49,435 nucleotides of DNA from VRUE01 sp036376775 (GCA_036376775.1 DASUZP010000190.1:1-49435), one strand, 5' to 3'. Numbered from the stretch's first letter, positions 29,761 through 38,438 are shown. Numbers and translations are program-made. The notes: generated by a model not told the origin, from the letters alone.

Positions 29761-30768
29761 ATGGCGGAAGATCGCAAGCGGCCGGAGGCGCCGCGCGCCG
29801 AGAAAGTTCTGCCGGGTATCTGGCGCCTGCGCCTGCCGCTGCCCTGGCCGGGGGTTCCGCACGGCAACGTCTGGGCGGTCGCCGCCGACGGCGGCATCGT
29901 CCTCTTCGACACCGGCATCGGCGGCAAGGGAGGTCTGCGCCGCTTCGACCTGGCGCTCGCCCAGGCCGGCTTCGGCCTCGAGGACGTCCGCCTACTTGTC
30001 TGCACCCACTCGCACACCGACCACTACGGGCTCGCCGCGCCGATCGTCGAGGGCGCCGGCTGCGAGCTCTGGATGCACCCCGCCTGGGAGCACATCCGCC
30101 TGCACGCCGACGACCCGGCCGCATCGCTGGAACGGCGGATCGAGGTGGCGCGCCAGAGCGGTGTGCCGGCGGCTTCGCTCGAGCGTTACCGGCAGCGCCA
30201 GAAGGACGACGACGACAACGGGATCGACGCGATCGCCGAGCCCGACCGCGATCTGCTGCCGGGGGTCGAAGTGGAGACCGACCTCGGCGCCTGGCAGGTC
30301 TACGAGACGCCTGGCCACGCGCCCTCCCACGTCGTCCTGCACCAACCCGAGCGCAAGCTGATGATCTCCGGTGACCACCTGCTCGGCCGCACGGTGCTCT
30401 TCTTCGACCACGGCCACAGTCCCGACCCGGTCGGTGAATTCCTCCGCAGCCTCGACGAGGTCGAGCCGCTCGACGTCGACCTCGTCCTGCCCGGTCATGG
30501 CCGCACCTTCCGCGATCCCGAGGCGAAGATCGCCGAGGCGCGGCGCCAGGTCGACGAGCTGCTCGGCAAGGTGCGCGAATCGCTTGGAGAAGGGGAGAGG
30601 ACGGCCTTCGAGATCGTCGCCGACCTGGTCGGCCCCGAGAACGTCAACGGCCCGGCCAGCATCTGGGCCCTGCAGATCGTCCTCTCCAGCCTCGACCACC
30701 TGACGATCCTGGGCGAAGTCGCGGCGGTCGAGGGAAGCGATCCGCGGCGCTGGAGGTTGGCGGGGTGA
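29761..30768 (+). CDS. MBL-fold metallo-hydrolase
   Basis: 335 residues from the ATG at 29761 (AAAGG upstream); a GTG eight codons earlier is possible. Metal-binding motifs: 'LVCTHSHTDHYG' (H-x-H-x-D-H, about 80-90), 'PGHAPSHVVLH' (about 188), 'MISGDHLLG' (about 203) and 'VLPGHGRTF' (about 245). The C-terminal helix bundle after residue 255 is typical of lactonase/thioesterase-like MBL enzymes. Substrate not determinable. The stop codon lies inside the left arm of the large palindrome that separates it from the SRPBCC gene. Confidence 0.9.
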   Translation: MAEDRKRPEAPRAEKVLPGIWRLRLPLPWPGVPHGNVWAVAADGGIVLFDTGIGGKGGLRRFDLALAQAGFGLEDVRLLVCTHSHTDHYGLAAPIVEGAGCELWMHPAWEHIRLHADDPAASLERRIEVARQSGVPAASLERYRQRQKDDDDNGIDAIAEPDRDLLPGVEVETDLGAWQVYETPGHAPSHVVLHQPERKLMISGDHLLGRTVLFFDHGHSPDPVGEFLRSLDEVEPLDVDLVLPGHGRTFRDPEAKIAEARRQVDELLGKVRESLGEGERTAFEIVADLVGPENVNGPASIWALQIVLSSLDHLTILGEVAAVEGSDPRRWRLAG

Positions 30769-30882
30769 CCGGGTGGCCCTCCCATTGCGCTGGGATTTTC
30801 GCCTTGGACTGGGCGTCTCTCGCTGAGCCCCTGCGGCGAAAATCAGGACGCCGCTTATGGCAGGGCCACCCGGTCACCCCGC
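30760..30882. repeat. Large imperfect palindrome with 21-bp perfect arms
   Basis: A 21-bp arm (30760-30780, core GGGTGACCGGGTGGCCCT) has its exact reverse complement at 30862-30882. Inside it, GATTTTCGCC (30794-30803) pairs with GGCGAAAATC (30835-30844). The 123-bp structure could be a bidirectional terminator-like hairpin or a MITE-like palindromic insertion; it carries the stop codon of the upstream gene. Confidence 0.75.
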
Positions 30883-30894
30883 TAGGCTCCTGCC

Positions 30895-31350
30895 GTGGCT
30901 AGTTTCACTCTTGTGCGTGAGGTAAGGGCGCCGCCTGAGGTCGTCTTCGACGTTCTGACCGATCACCGGCGGTACGCGGAGATGACGCCGCTGCGCAAGT
31001 CTGTGCTGGAGCGGGAGGGGGAGCCGGTGCCCGACGGGGTCGGGTCGATCCGGGTGCTCACCGCGGTCGGGCCGCCGATGCGGGAGGAAACGATCGTCTA
31101 CGAGCGGCCGAGCCGTTTCTCATACAAGGTCCTCTCCGGGCTGCCGGTTCGCGACCACGTCGGCACCGTCTCGCTGGAACCGCATGGAGCTGGGACCAAG
31201 GTCACCTACGCGTTGCGAACGACGCCGACCGTGCCCTTTGCCGGCGGTCTCGTCGTGATGGCGATCAAGCGGGCGGTCACGCAGCTGCTCAACGGCGTCG
31301 CCGCCGAGGCTGAGGCCGAAGCCGAGCGCCAGGCTGCGGCCGGGGTCTGA
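30895..31350 (+). CDS. SRPBCC-family (START-like) protein
   Basis: 151 residues from a GTG at 30895. The pattern 'LVREVRAPPEVVFDVLTDHRRYAEMTP' (first strand, helix) and 'GVGSIRVLT', 'REETIVYERPSRFSYKVLSG', 'GTVSLEPHGAGTKVTYALRT', then a long C-terminal helix, is the polyketide-cyclase/START ligand-binding fold. These proteins bind hydrophobic ligands or catalyse simple cyclisations; no specific ligand can be assigned. It is followed by a GNAT gene 10 bases later and likely co-transcribed with it. Confidence 0.85.
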   Translation: MASFTLVREVRAPPEVVFDVLTDHRRYAEMTPLRKSVLEREGEPVPDGVGSIRVLTAVGPPMREETIVYERPSRFSYKVLSGLPVRDHVGTVSLEPHGAGTKVTYALRTTPTVPFAGGLVVMAIKRAVTQLLNGVAAEAEAEAERQAAAGV

Positions 31351-31360
31351 GCCGGCCCGG

Positions 31361-32128
31361 ATGGGCCAGGGAATCGACGAGAAGGAGCTGCGACGGCGGG
31401 CGATCGGCGGTGTTCGCGACGAGGTCGAGGCGTTCGGCAGCGCGGCCCCCGATTCGCTGCTGATCCGGCGCGAGGGGCTGGTGGCCTCGGTCGTCCCTGC
31501 GGCGCCGCAGCGTTCGCTCTTCAACTCGGTCTTCTACGAAGACCCGGCGGCGTTCGCCCGCGAGTACGAGGCACTGGCCGCGGCCTATGACGAGGCCGGC
31601 GTCCGAGCCTGGACCGTCTGGGTCCGCGACGAAGACCGCGAGACGGCGCGGCTGCTCGCCGGCCGCGGCCATCTACTGGACGCGGCGCCGCGGGCGATGG
31701 CGATGGAGCTCGTCGCGGCGGCGAGCGAGCCGCCCGCCCCCGCCGGGATCGAGCCGGGCCCGATCGAGCCGGCGATGGCGGCCGAGCTCAACGACCGCGC
31801 CTATGGCTACGGCGAGGACGGCTTTCGCGCCGGCCTGGCGGGCGAGACGGCGATCTGCTGGCACGGCGCCTACGCGAGCGACGAGCCGGTCTGCTGCGTC
31901 GGCACGCTCGAGGTCGGCGGCGACTGCTGCGTCACCGGCGTCGCCACCCCGCCGGAGCACCGCGGCCGCGGAATTGCCAGCTGGCTGCTGCTGCGAGCCC
32001 TCGCCAAGGCTCGTGAGCAGGGCGCGCTGACCGCCTCGCTGCAGGCGACCAAAGCCGGCGCGCCGATCTACGAACGGCTCGGTTTCGTCGACTTCGGCTT
32101 CGTCGAGATGTGGGAGCTGCGGCGATGA
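31361..32128 (+). CDS. GNAT-family N-acetyltransferase
   Basis: 255 residues. The N-terminal half is a degenerate acetyltransferase-like domain. The C-terminal half contains the acetyl-CoA loop 'VATPPEHRGRGIASWLLLRAL' (about residues 190-210, Q/R-x-x-G-x-G/A type) and the closing 'GAPIYERLGFVDFGFVEMW'. This two-part layout is common for GNAT proteins of unknown substrate. Its stop overlaps the start of the PQQ-propeller gene (ATGA), indicating translational coupling. Confidence 0.88.
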   Translation: MGQGIDEKELRRRAIGGVRDEVEAFGSAAPDSLLIRREGLVASVVPAAPQRSLFNSVFYEDPAAFAREYEALAAAYDEAGVRAWTVWVRDEDRETARLLAGRGHLLDAAPRAMAMELVAAASEPPAPAGIEPGPIEPAMAAELNDRAYGYGEDGFRAGLAGETAICWHGAYASDEPVCCVGTLEVGGDCCVTGVATPPEHRGRGIASWLLLRALAKAREQGALTASLQATKAGAPIYERLGFVDFGFVEMWELRR

Positions 32129-33486
32129 GCGACGGATCTCGGCCGCGGCGAATCTGGCGCGAGGCGAAGCGCATGGTTCGCCACCCGCGCTGGTTCTGGC
32201 GCGAGCACCGGCGCCTGGTCCTCGCCGTCGGTGCCGTCGCACTGGTGCTGCTGGTCGGCGGCGGCCTGCTTGCCTACGAGCTGTTGAAGCGGCCGGCCGA
32301 CATCCACAACGAAAGCGTCGCCTTTCAACCGCAGAAGCCGAAGCGGCAGAAGCGTAAGACGGTCGGCTGGCCGCTCTACGGCTATGACCGGGCGCGCACC
32401 CGCTATCTGCCGGCAAAGGGAGTGCGGCCACCCTTCCGCCGAGTTTGGCGTTACAAGGACCGGCCGCTGCTCGAGTTCCCGCCGACGATCGCCGGCGGCA
32501 AGCTCTTCTTCGTCAACAACAGCGGCTATGCGGTCGCACTCGACGCCGATACCGGCAAGCAGCTCTGGAAGCGGCGTATCGGTCGCCTCAACGCCTCCTC
32601 ACCGACCTATTACAAGCATCGCCTCTACATCGTCAACCTCGTCCCCGGTCACGTGGTCAAGCTCGACGCGCGCAACGGTCGGCTGCTGTGGAAACGCTCG
32701 CTGCCCGCACGGGCCGAGTCCTCGCCGGTCGTCGTCGGCCGCAGCCTCTATTTCGGCTGCGAAGACGGCAACCTCTACTCGCTCAGCACCCGCAACGGCA
32801 ACGTGCGCTGGGCGACCGGCCTCGGCGGGCCGGTCAAGGCCGCCCCCGCCTACTACGGCGGCGTCCTCTACGTCGGCGACTACGGCGGCTACATGAACGC
32901 GGTCGACGCCAAGAATGGCGAGCTCAGGTGGCAGAGCGACTCGCTCGGCCAGGGCTTCGGCACCTCGGGCGCCTTCTACTCGACCCCCGCCGTCGCCTTC
33001 GGCCGCGTCTACGCCGGCAACAACGACACCCGGGTCTACAGCTTCGACCGCCACGACGGCACGATCGCCTGGACCTACTCGACCGGCGGCTACGTCTACT
33101 CCGGTCCCGCCGTCGCCAGCACCGGCCACACCGGCCCCACCGTCTACATCGGCTCCTTCGACGGAAACGTCTACGCGCTCAACGCGAAGAGCGGCGAACC
33201 GCGCTGGATCCGCTCTGCCGGCGGCTCGGTGATCGGCTCGCTGACCGCGGTCGGCGACATCGTCTACGCGGCCGAGTTCGACGACACCTCGACCACCGGT
33301 TTCTCGATGAAGGGCGGCCGTACCGTCTTCCGCTACCCGCGTGGCACCTACACGCCGGTCGTCTCCGACGGCCGCCGCCTCTACCTGGTCGGCTACTCGA
33401 GCATCACCGCGCTGCAGCCCTACAAGTACAAAGCCGCGGTGGCGCAGGGCATCCCGGCGCCCGCGACTAAGCGCTCGAATCGATGA
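32125..33486 (+). CDS. Membrane-anchored PQQ-like beta-propeller protein
   Basis: 453 residues. One N-terminal membrane anchor ('LVLAVGAVALVLLVGGGLLA', about 30-52) precedes an outer propeller of about seven blades. Each blade has the 'ALDADTGKQLWKRRIG'-type repeat, e.g. 'KLDARNGRLLWKRSLP', 'SLSTRNGNVRWATGLG', 'AVDAKNGELRWQSDSLG', 'SFDRHDGTIAWTY', 'ALNAKSGEPRWIRSAGG'. The repeats resemble PQQ-enzyme and BamB blades, but no PQQ-dehydrogenase catalytic residues are recognised, so a binding or scaffold role outside the membrane is likelier. Third gene of the SRPBCC-GNAT-propeller unit, closed by a hairpin terminator. Confidence 0.88.
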   Translation: MSDGSRPRRIWREAKRMVRHPRWFWREHRRLVLAVGAVALVLLVGGGLLAYELLKRPADIHNESVAFQPQKPKRQKRKTVGWPLYGYDRARTRYLPAKGVRPPFRRVWRYKDRPLLEFPPTIAGGKLFFVNNSGYAVALDADTGKQLWKRRIGRLNASSPTYYKHRLYIVNLVPGHVVKLDARNGRLLWKRSLPARAESSPVVVGRSLYFGCEDGNLYSLSTRNGNVRWATGLGGPVKAAPAYYGGVLYVGDYGGYMNAVDAKNGELRWQSDSLGQGFGTSGAFYSTPAVAFGRVYAGNNDTRVYSFDRHDGTIAWTYSTGGYVYSGPAVASTGHTGPTVYIGSFDGNVYALNAKSGEPRWIRSAGGSVIGSLTAVGDIVYAAEFDDTSTTGFSMKGGRTVFRYPRGTYTPVVSDGRRLYLVGYSSITALQPYKYKAAVAQGIPAPATKRSNR

Positions 33487-33519
33487 GAGCTACATCTGCC
33501 CGTATCGGGATCGATGCAT

Positions 33520-33543
33520 CTCGTCGCCTTAGCGACGAGTTTT
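33520..33543 (+). terminator. Intrinsic terminator after the PQQ-propeller gene
   Basis: CTCGTCGC-CTTA-GCGACGAG followed by TTTT: an 8-bp stem with a T-run on the plus strand. The loop contains the stop codon of the convergent gene at 33529, so the same hairpin serves at the end of both. Confidence 0.75.
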
Positions 33544-34611
33544 CGGCGCGACTCCGCCCGGGGGCGGCGGGGGCGCCTTGGGTGGGAACGGTGCGTAGGA
33601 AGGGAAGCGGCCGTTGTGGATTTTGTTGCGCAGCACGCCGAGGCTGATCGGCCAGTTCTGGATCCGGTAGGAGCTGGTCGAGCCGAAGTCCTGGTAGTAG
33701 ATGAGCATCTTGGCGCGAGAGTGGTGCTTCACCCAGGCCATCAGCTTGCGCACGTAGGCCGAGTCGTCGCCGGTCGAGACACCCCACTCGGTGATTGCGA
33801 AGGGCTTGCCGGCGAAGCGCCGATAGAGGCCGTTGAGGCTCTTCCAGTCCTGGTTGTCGGAGTAGAAGTCGGTCCCGGCCCAGTCGACCCAGCGGCTGCC
33901 GGGGTAGTAGTAGCGGGGCCGGTTGTGGGGGACGGTCGGCGAGCCCGCCGGCAGCGGGCTCCAGATCACTTCGACCGGCGCCTGCGGCAAGCCGCCGACG
34001 TTGCTGCGCAGTGGCGGCAGGCCGGCCACCCGCAAGCGGGCGTCGATTTCGCGGCGCTTGCCGCCGCCGTGGACGATCACGTAGATGCGACGGAAGGCGA
34101 GTTTGTACCAGCGGGTGCTGTGGGCCGAGTCGCGCGGTTTGCCGGCACAGTCGTAGGCGGCGTAGACGTTGAGGCAGCGGTTGGGCTCGCCCAGCGGCCG
34201 GATATAGGCACGCATCTTCTTCGTCCAGAAGAGCTTGTTGAGACGGATCAGGTAGTCGTCGCCACCGCCGGTGGCGATCCCGCGCGGGCTGATCAGCTCG
34301 TGCCCGTCGCTGTTGTCGGCGGTGGTGATGTGCAGTACCGGCCGCGCCCGCGCCGCCTGCCAGCGTTCGATCGACTCGGGGAAGTCCGAGCCCCAGGTGC
34401 GGAAGCTCTCGATCAGCGCCGGGTGCTTGTGCAGGGCGCTGGAGAACTGACCGAAGTCGGCGCTGTCGCCGGTGTCGCTGATGCCGAAGAAGACGTTGTC
34501 GCCGCGCGGCACCAGCGAGCCGGCGCCGGCGGGCGCGGCAGCGATCAGGCAGAGCGCGACCATGGCACAGAGCGCGGTGGCGAGGGTCTGTTTTTTCCGC
34601 AAGCGGCGCAT
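33529..34611 (-). CDS. Secreted glycoside-hydrolase-like (TIM-barrel) protein
   Basis: 360 residues from the ATG at 34611, which places a good signal peptide ('LATALCAMVALCLIAAAPAGAGS') at the N-terminus. Barrel-like strands include 'VFFGISDTGDSADF', 'ARPVLHITTADNSD', 'RIYVIVHGGGKRREI', 'WVDWAGTDFYSD' and 'KPFAITEWGVSTGDD', where the Glu in 'ITEWG' fits a glycosidase nucleophile (GH26/GH5-like clan). The tail is Pro-rich. I cannot name the sugar substrate. It is convergent with the PQQ-propeller gene. Confidence 0.65.
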   Translation of the reverse strand: MRRLRKKQTLATALCAMVALCLIAAAPAGAGSLVPRGDNVFFGISDTGDSADFGQFSSALHKHPALIESFRTWGSDFPESIERWQAARARPVLHITTADNSDGHELISPRGIATGGGDDYLIRLNKLFWTKKMRAYIRPLGEPNRCLNVYAAYDCAGKPRDSAHSTRWYKLAFRRIYVIVHGGGKRREIDARLRVAGLPPLRSNVGGLPQAPVEVIWSPLPAGSPTVPHNRPRYYYPGSRWVDWAGTDFYSDNQDWKSLNGLYRRFAGKPFAITEWGVSTGDDSAYVRKLMAWVKHHSRAKMLIYYQDFGSTSSYRIQNWPISLGVLRNKIHNGRFPSYAPFPPKAPPPPPGGVAPKTRR

Positions 34612-34731
34612 CGAACGAACCGGACATGGTGACAAGCGAGGCTCTCCGGCCGGCGAAGGCTTGTGGCGATGAAATTCGTCTGCCGCTTTACTTCAAGGCG
34701 ACCATGACCACGAGCTGGAGGGACGATCCAG

Positions 34732-34968
34732 ATGCCGCTTGACCAGAGCAAAGTGGGGCAGCACATCGCGTCGCAGATGGAAGCGATCGAAGCCGACTAC
34801 GGAGACGACTGCGAGATCGGCGACATCTGCACGATCGTCGAGATCAGAGGCCCGCACGGTTCCCACGTCCGCATGCGCAGCACTGCTTCCTCGCCGCACT
34901 CGACCCTCGGTCTGCTGAAGCTGGCCGAACAGGTCGCCCTGGCCAACTTCGGCCGCGACGATGTCTAA
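34732..34968 (+). CDS. Small conserved-type hypothetical protein
   Basis: 78 residues with a good RBS (GGAGGGAC before ATG). Acidic and soluble: 'QMEAIEADYGDDCEIGDICTIVEI' followed by 'SHVRMRSTASSPHSTLGLLKLAEQV'. I recall similar short proteins in related actinobacteria, but no function. It stands alone between two leftward genes. Confidence 0.65.
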   Translation: MPLDQSKVGQHIASQMEAIEADYGDDCEIGDICTIVEIRGPHGSHVRMRSTASSPHSTLGLLKLAEQVALANFGRDDV

Positions 34969-34989
34969 AGCTCGGCTGGCGACGCTGGG

Positions 34990-35754
34990 CTAACGCCGGG
35001 GCGTCGTCGAGAGAAGCTCGATCGTGTACCGCTCGCTGTAGTGGGAGCCGCCGCCGGCGCTCGTGTCCCCCTCGCTCTCAGCCGAGCGCCGTAGGAGCAG
35101 GCCGTCGGAACGACGCCGCCATTCGTCGCGCCGCGAAGTCCCCGACGTCTTCCCCCCGAGCACGCTCCGCGTCTCCACGTGGGTTGCGTCGAAAGCCTCG
35201 TCCCCGACAGAGATCCTCTCGACCCCCGTGATCCGCGACGTGCTGGATATCGAGGAGTTGTCCGACCTGCAGAAGCTGGAGAAGTGCGAGCCCTGCTCCG
35301 TGGGCACCGGGCCGCTGTGGCAGCGGAACGAGTCTTCCTGCCCGCTGCCGAAGAATTCGTGGAATTCGGTCACCGTGGCGGAGGTCTCGCCGTGCGCTGC
35401 CGGGCAGGCTTCCGCTTCGCTCCAGCGGCCGGCCAGAACCTGCCAGCGCTCGCGCTCGCCGCAACGTCCGGCGCTGAGCACGATCGTCGAGACTCCCCCG
35501 TAATCGTGGGTCGCGCCGAACGCCAGGCCGTTCACCGACTCGGCGCCGCGCGTCGCGTAGCGGTAGACGCCAAGCGCCGGTTCTCCCGCCTTGTCGCGGT
35601 GGCTGCCGGAGTCGTCATCGGCGCGGAAGGACTGGACGGCGTCGTCGACGGTGGCCTTGGTGGGCTCGTCGCGGGGCCGGTTCAACCAGGCGAGGGCGGC
35701 GAGCACCACTACGCCCGCGACTACAAGCAGCGCAATCTTGCGACGCCGTCCCAT
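34990..35754 (-). CDS. Membrane-anchored extracytoplasmic protein, unknown function
   Basis: 254 residues from the ATG at 35754. An N-terminal anchor 'KIALLVVAGVVVLAALAWL' (5-24) is followed by a soluble domain with four Cys ('AGRCGERERW', 'EAEACPAAHG', 'SFRCHSGPVP', 'FSSFCRSDN'), suggesting two disulphides outside the membrane. No catalytic motif is evident. It lies 44 bases after recQ on the same strand and may be read through from it. Confidence 0.6.
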   Translation of the reverse strand: MGRRRKIALLVVAGVVVLAALAWLNRPRDEPTKATVDDAVQSFRADDDSGSHRDKAGEPALGVYRYATRGAESVNGLAFGATHDYGGVSTIVLSAGRCGERERWQVLAGRWSEAEACPAAHGETSATVTEFHEFFGSGQEDSFRCHSGPVPTEQGSHFSSFCRSDNSSISSTSRITGVERISVGDEAFDATHVETRSVLGGKTSGTSRRDEWRRRSDGLLLRRSAESEGDTSAGGGSHYSERYTIELLSTTPRR

Positions 35755-35798
35755 ACCCCGTCCGAACACCAGACGTTTATCTTCGCAGGGGCGCTCGC

Positions 35799-37349
35799 CT
35801 AGGAGTGTTGCGATTCGTTGACGATGCCGAGCACCGCGGCGGCGTACTTGGAGACGAAGCTGGGGCCGATGCCTTTGATTGCCAGCAGGGCGTCGTCGTC
35901 TGCGGGCCGGGTGGCCGCTATCGCCTCCAGGGTCGAGTTGTGGGCGACGGTGAAGGCGGGCTTGCCGTCGGCGACCCGCAGGCGCCACTCCTTCAACTGC
36001 TCGAAGAGCGAGGCGTCGGCGGGGGACAGTTCGACGGGCGCGGCCGGCGCCTTCTTGGCGCTGCGTGGACGGCGGACGGCGATCGTCTCGGGGTCGGGCA
36101 GCCAGCCTTGCCGGTCGCAGACGTCGCAGCAGCGCTCCAGGGGCGCGCCGGCTTGGCTGTCGCCGAAGTGATCGAGGACGCTGCGACGGCGGCAGCGCTC
36201 GGAGTAGATGAAGGATTTGATCGTCTGGTAATCGCGCCAACCGCGCTCATGGGCGATCGCCAGTTCCGGATTGCCGGCGCGCTGCTGGTTGAAGCGGACG
36301 AGGCGCCCGAGGTCGGCCTTCATCGCCAGCAGCACGGCCTTGGCCGGCCGGCCGTCCCGCCCCGCCCGCCCCGCCTCCTGGTAGTACGCCTCGAGGCTGG
36401 TCGGGATCGCCATGTGCCAGACCGAGCGCACGTCTGCTTTGTCGACCCCCATGCCGAAGGCGTTGGTGGCGACGATGACGTCGACCTCGCCCTCCATGAA
36501 GCGAGCCTGGGTGCCGCCGCGTTCTTCGGCCTCCATGCCCGCGTGGTAGGGGAGAGCGCGGAGGCTCGCTTCGCGCAGCGTCGCGGCGACCTCGTCGGTG
36601 TCGCGGCGGGTGCCGCAGTAGACGATCGCCGGCCGGTTGTCCGGATCGGCCAGGCCCGCTTCGAGTAGCGCCATCCGCCGCGCCTTCGAACCCGTCCCCT
36701 CCAGTCGGACCACGTCGAAGGAGATGTTGGGGCGGTCGAAGCCGGAGCGGACCTGGAGCGGATCGCGCATCTCGAAGCGCGCGGCGATCTCGCGTGCGAC
36801 CGCCTCGGTCGCGGTCGCGGTGCAGGCCATCACCGTCGGCCGTCCGAGTCGCGTCGCGATCTCGGGCAGCCGCAGGTAGTCCGGCCGGAAGTCGTGTCCC
36901 CACTCGGAGACGCAATGGGCCTCGTCGACCGCGAGCAGGTCGATCCGGCGCCGTTCGATCGCGGCGAGGAAAACGGTCGAGCCGAAGCGCTCCGGCGAGC
37001 AGTAGACGATCCGCGCCTCGCCGCCGCGCACCTGGGCGAGTGAGTTGCGCACCGCCTCGTCGCTCATCGCCGAGGTCACCATCGCCACCGGGTGCCCGGC
37101 GGCGGTCAACCGCCGCCACTGGTCGTTCATCAACGCGATCAACGGGCTGACCACGATCGTCAGATCCTCCGTTGCCAGCCCGGGCAACTGGTAGCAGAGA
37201 CTCTTGCCACCCCCCGTGGGCATCACGATCAAGGAGTCGCGCCCCTCGAGCGCCGCCTCGACCGCCTCCCGCTGCCCCGCCCGCCACGAGGTGAAGCCAA
37301 GCTTCCCCAGCAGCTCATCGGCTCGCCTCTGCGTTTGAGCAATCTCCAT
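35799..37349 (-). CDS. recQ: ATP-dependent DNA helicase RecQ
   Basis: 516 residues from the ATG at 37349; an upstream extension would run through the hairpin at 37401 and is unlikely. Helicase motifs: 'MPTGGGKSLCYQLP' (Walker A), 'VVSPLIALMNDQ', 'LLAVDEAHCVSEWGHDFRPDY' (DEAH and aromatic-rich loop), 'AIVYCGTRRDTDEVA', 'VATNAFGMGVDKADVR' and 'YYQEAGRAGRDGRPA'. The zinc-binding Cys set ('SERCRR', 'RCCDVCDR') and a C-terminal HRDC-like domain ('LFEQLKEWR', 'LLAIKGIGPSFVSKYAAAVL') follow. Shorter than E. coli RecQ (about 610), with little or no room for a full RQC winged helix. Confidence 0.95.
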   Translation of the reverse strand: MEIAQTQRRADELLGKLGFTSWRAGQREAVEAALEGRDSLIVMPTGGGKSLCYQLPGLATEDLTIVVSPLIALMNDQWRRLTAAGHPVAMVTSAMSDEAVRNSLAQVRGGEARIVYCSPERFGSTVFLAAIERRRIDLLAVDEAHCVSEWGHDFRPDYLRLPEIATRLGRPTVMACTATATEAVAREIAARFEMRDPLQVRSGFDRPNISFDVVRLEGTGSKARRMALLEAGLADPDNRPAIVYCGTRRDTDEVAATLREASLRALPYHAGMEAEERGGTQARFMEGEVDVIVATNAFGMGVDKADVRSVWHMAIPTSLEAYYQEAGRAGRDGRPAKAVLLAMKADLGRLVRFNQQRAGNPELAIAHERGWRDYQTIKSFIYSERCRRRSVLDHFGDSQAGAPLERCCDVCDRQGWLPDPETIAVRRPRSAKKAPAAPVELSPADASLFEQLKEWRLRVADGKPAFTVAHNSTLEAIAATRPADDDALLAIKGIGPSFVSKYAAAVLGIVNESQHS

Positions 37350-37400
37350 TTCAGCCTGTCCGCTCACGCCGCTCAGGCTATGCCTTTCTCCGGCGGGTGG

Positions 37401-37455
37401 CGCGAGGGGAGGGGGTGTTCGGACGGGTGAGTCCGCTAACACCCCTCCCCTCGCG
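37401..37455. repeat. Structured palindromic repeat, copy 1
   Basis: Stem arms at 37401-37419 and 37438-37455 (18 pairs with one bulged G) around the loop CGGACGGGTGAGTCCGCT, which itself forms a CGGAC/GTCCG mini-stem. Flanks GGGTGG and ACAGGACCC are shared with copy 2 at 38439. It lies between recQ and the divergent 37565 gene. Confidence 0.8.
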
Positions 37456-37564
37456 ACAGGACCCGGCCGGCTGACAGCTTGGTCTGAACAGGACCCGCCG
37501 GCGAATGTGTTTCGAACCCCGTCGATCGGGCAATGGAAGAGTCTCTCTATGTAAAGGAGGAGCG

Positions 37565-37840
37565 ATGTCCACCGTCGCAGTCATCGCCATAGTCATCGGC
37601 GCCCTAATCGTTCTCTCGATCGTGGCTTCCGTCGTCATGCGTGCCCGTGATCGCCGGCAGTTCGCGCAGGTGCAGACCGACGCACAGCACGACGACGCCC
37701 GCCATCATCGCGAGCAAGCGGAGGACCGTCGCACCGAGGCCGCGATCGCCGAGGAGCGTGCGGAGCGGGCGAAAGTCGAGGCGGAACTCAACGAGGAGCG
37801 CGCCGACCAGCGGGAGCGGGAGCTGGGCAGGAACAACTAG
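37565..37840 (+). CDS. Small membrane protein with coiled-coil tail
   Basis: 91 residues with a strong RBS (AAAGGAGGAGCG before ATG). One N-terminal helix ('VAVIAIVIGALIVLSIVASVVM') is followed by a highly charged helix rich in Ala/Glu/Arg ('EAAIAEERAERAKVEAELNE') that should form a coiled coil in the cytoplasm. No family is assigned. The next gene starts 13 bases later, so they form a two-gene unit. Confidence 0.7.
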   Translation: MSTVAVIAIVIGALIVLSIVASVVMRARDRRQFAQVQTDAQHDDARHHREQAEDRRTEAAIAEERAERAKVEAELNEERADQRERELGRNN

Positions 37841-37853
37841 GAGGTAGAAACGA

Positions 37854-38351
37854 ATGGCTCAGACCAAAACCAGGGCTTCGTCGAAACGGTCCGCGGGGTC
37901 GAAAAAACCGCAGGCTCGTTCGCGAGGCTCATCCAAAAAAACGGCGAGCTCGCGGAAACGCGCAACGCCGCGTAAACAGTCGAACGCGTCGAAATCGACC
38001 CCGGTGGCCGCGGTGAGCAATGCCACGGATAAAGCCACGACTGCCGTGGGCGATACGGCCGCCAAGGCTACGAATGCTGTCGGCGCTGCCGCGGGTAAGG
38101 CGAAGATGCCTTTGATCGCCGGCGGGGCGGCGCTGGCCGGTGTGGCCGGAGGCGCCGCGCTAGGTGCACGCCAGGCCCGCCGTCACCCGCACGGTTTCGC
38201 CAAAGCAGCCAAGGGCGTCGGCGCACTCGGCGTACAAGCGGGTCACCTCGCATCCGAACTGCAGCGCAACCGGGAAGCGACGAACGGCCAACACCGCTCG
38301 CCACTAGAGGTCGTCCTCGAGGGTCTAACCGCAAGACGCTCCCGCAGCTAA
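37854..38351 (+). CDS. Basic histone-H1-like / nucleoid-type protein
   Basis: 165 residues, AGGAGG upstream of the ATG. Residues 1-50 are Lys/Arg/Ser/Thr-rich without hydrophobics ('KRSAGSKKPQARSRGSSKKT'), like eukaryotic H1 tails and actinobacterial Lks-type tails. Residues 52-115 are Ala/Gly-rich ('GDTAAKATNAVGAAAGKAKM', then 'LIAGGAALAGVAGGAALGA'), possibly a membrane-interacting helix. DNA binding is inferred from composition; alternatively a membrane-tethered stress protein of the CsbD/YtxH kind. Base use in the Lys-rich part is less GC-rich than its neighbours. Confidence 0.6.
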   Translation: MAQTKTRASSKRSAGSKKPQARSRGSSKKTASSRKRATPRKQSNASKSTPVAAVSNATDKATTAVGDTAAKATNAVGAAAGKAKMPLIAGGAALAGVAGGAALGARQARRHPHGFAKAAKGVGALGVQAGHLASELQRNREATNGQHRSPLEVVLEGLTARRSRS

Positions 38352-38438
38352 ACCAAGTCCAGCTAAACCCAAACCACGCGGCGGCCAGACGCGTCGGCTC
38401 TACGGCGCCCCTGCGCCAGGCACTCCTCCGACGGGTGG

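Noticed and set aside
34612..34635. Earlier TTG start for the secreted glycosidase-like protein
   Set aside because: The ATG at 34611 gives a standard signal peptide directly; the TTG adds eight residues ahead of it without a better ribosome-binding site.
37350..37442. Longer N-terminus for RecQ
   Set aside because: The extra codons read through the structured palindrome and give Pro/Arg-rich sequence not typical of RecQ; the ATG at 37349 starts close to the helicase domain.
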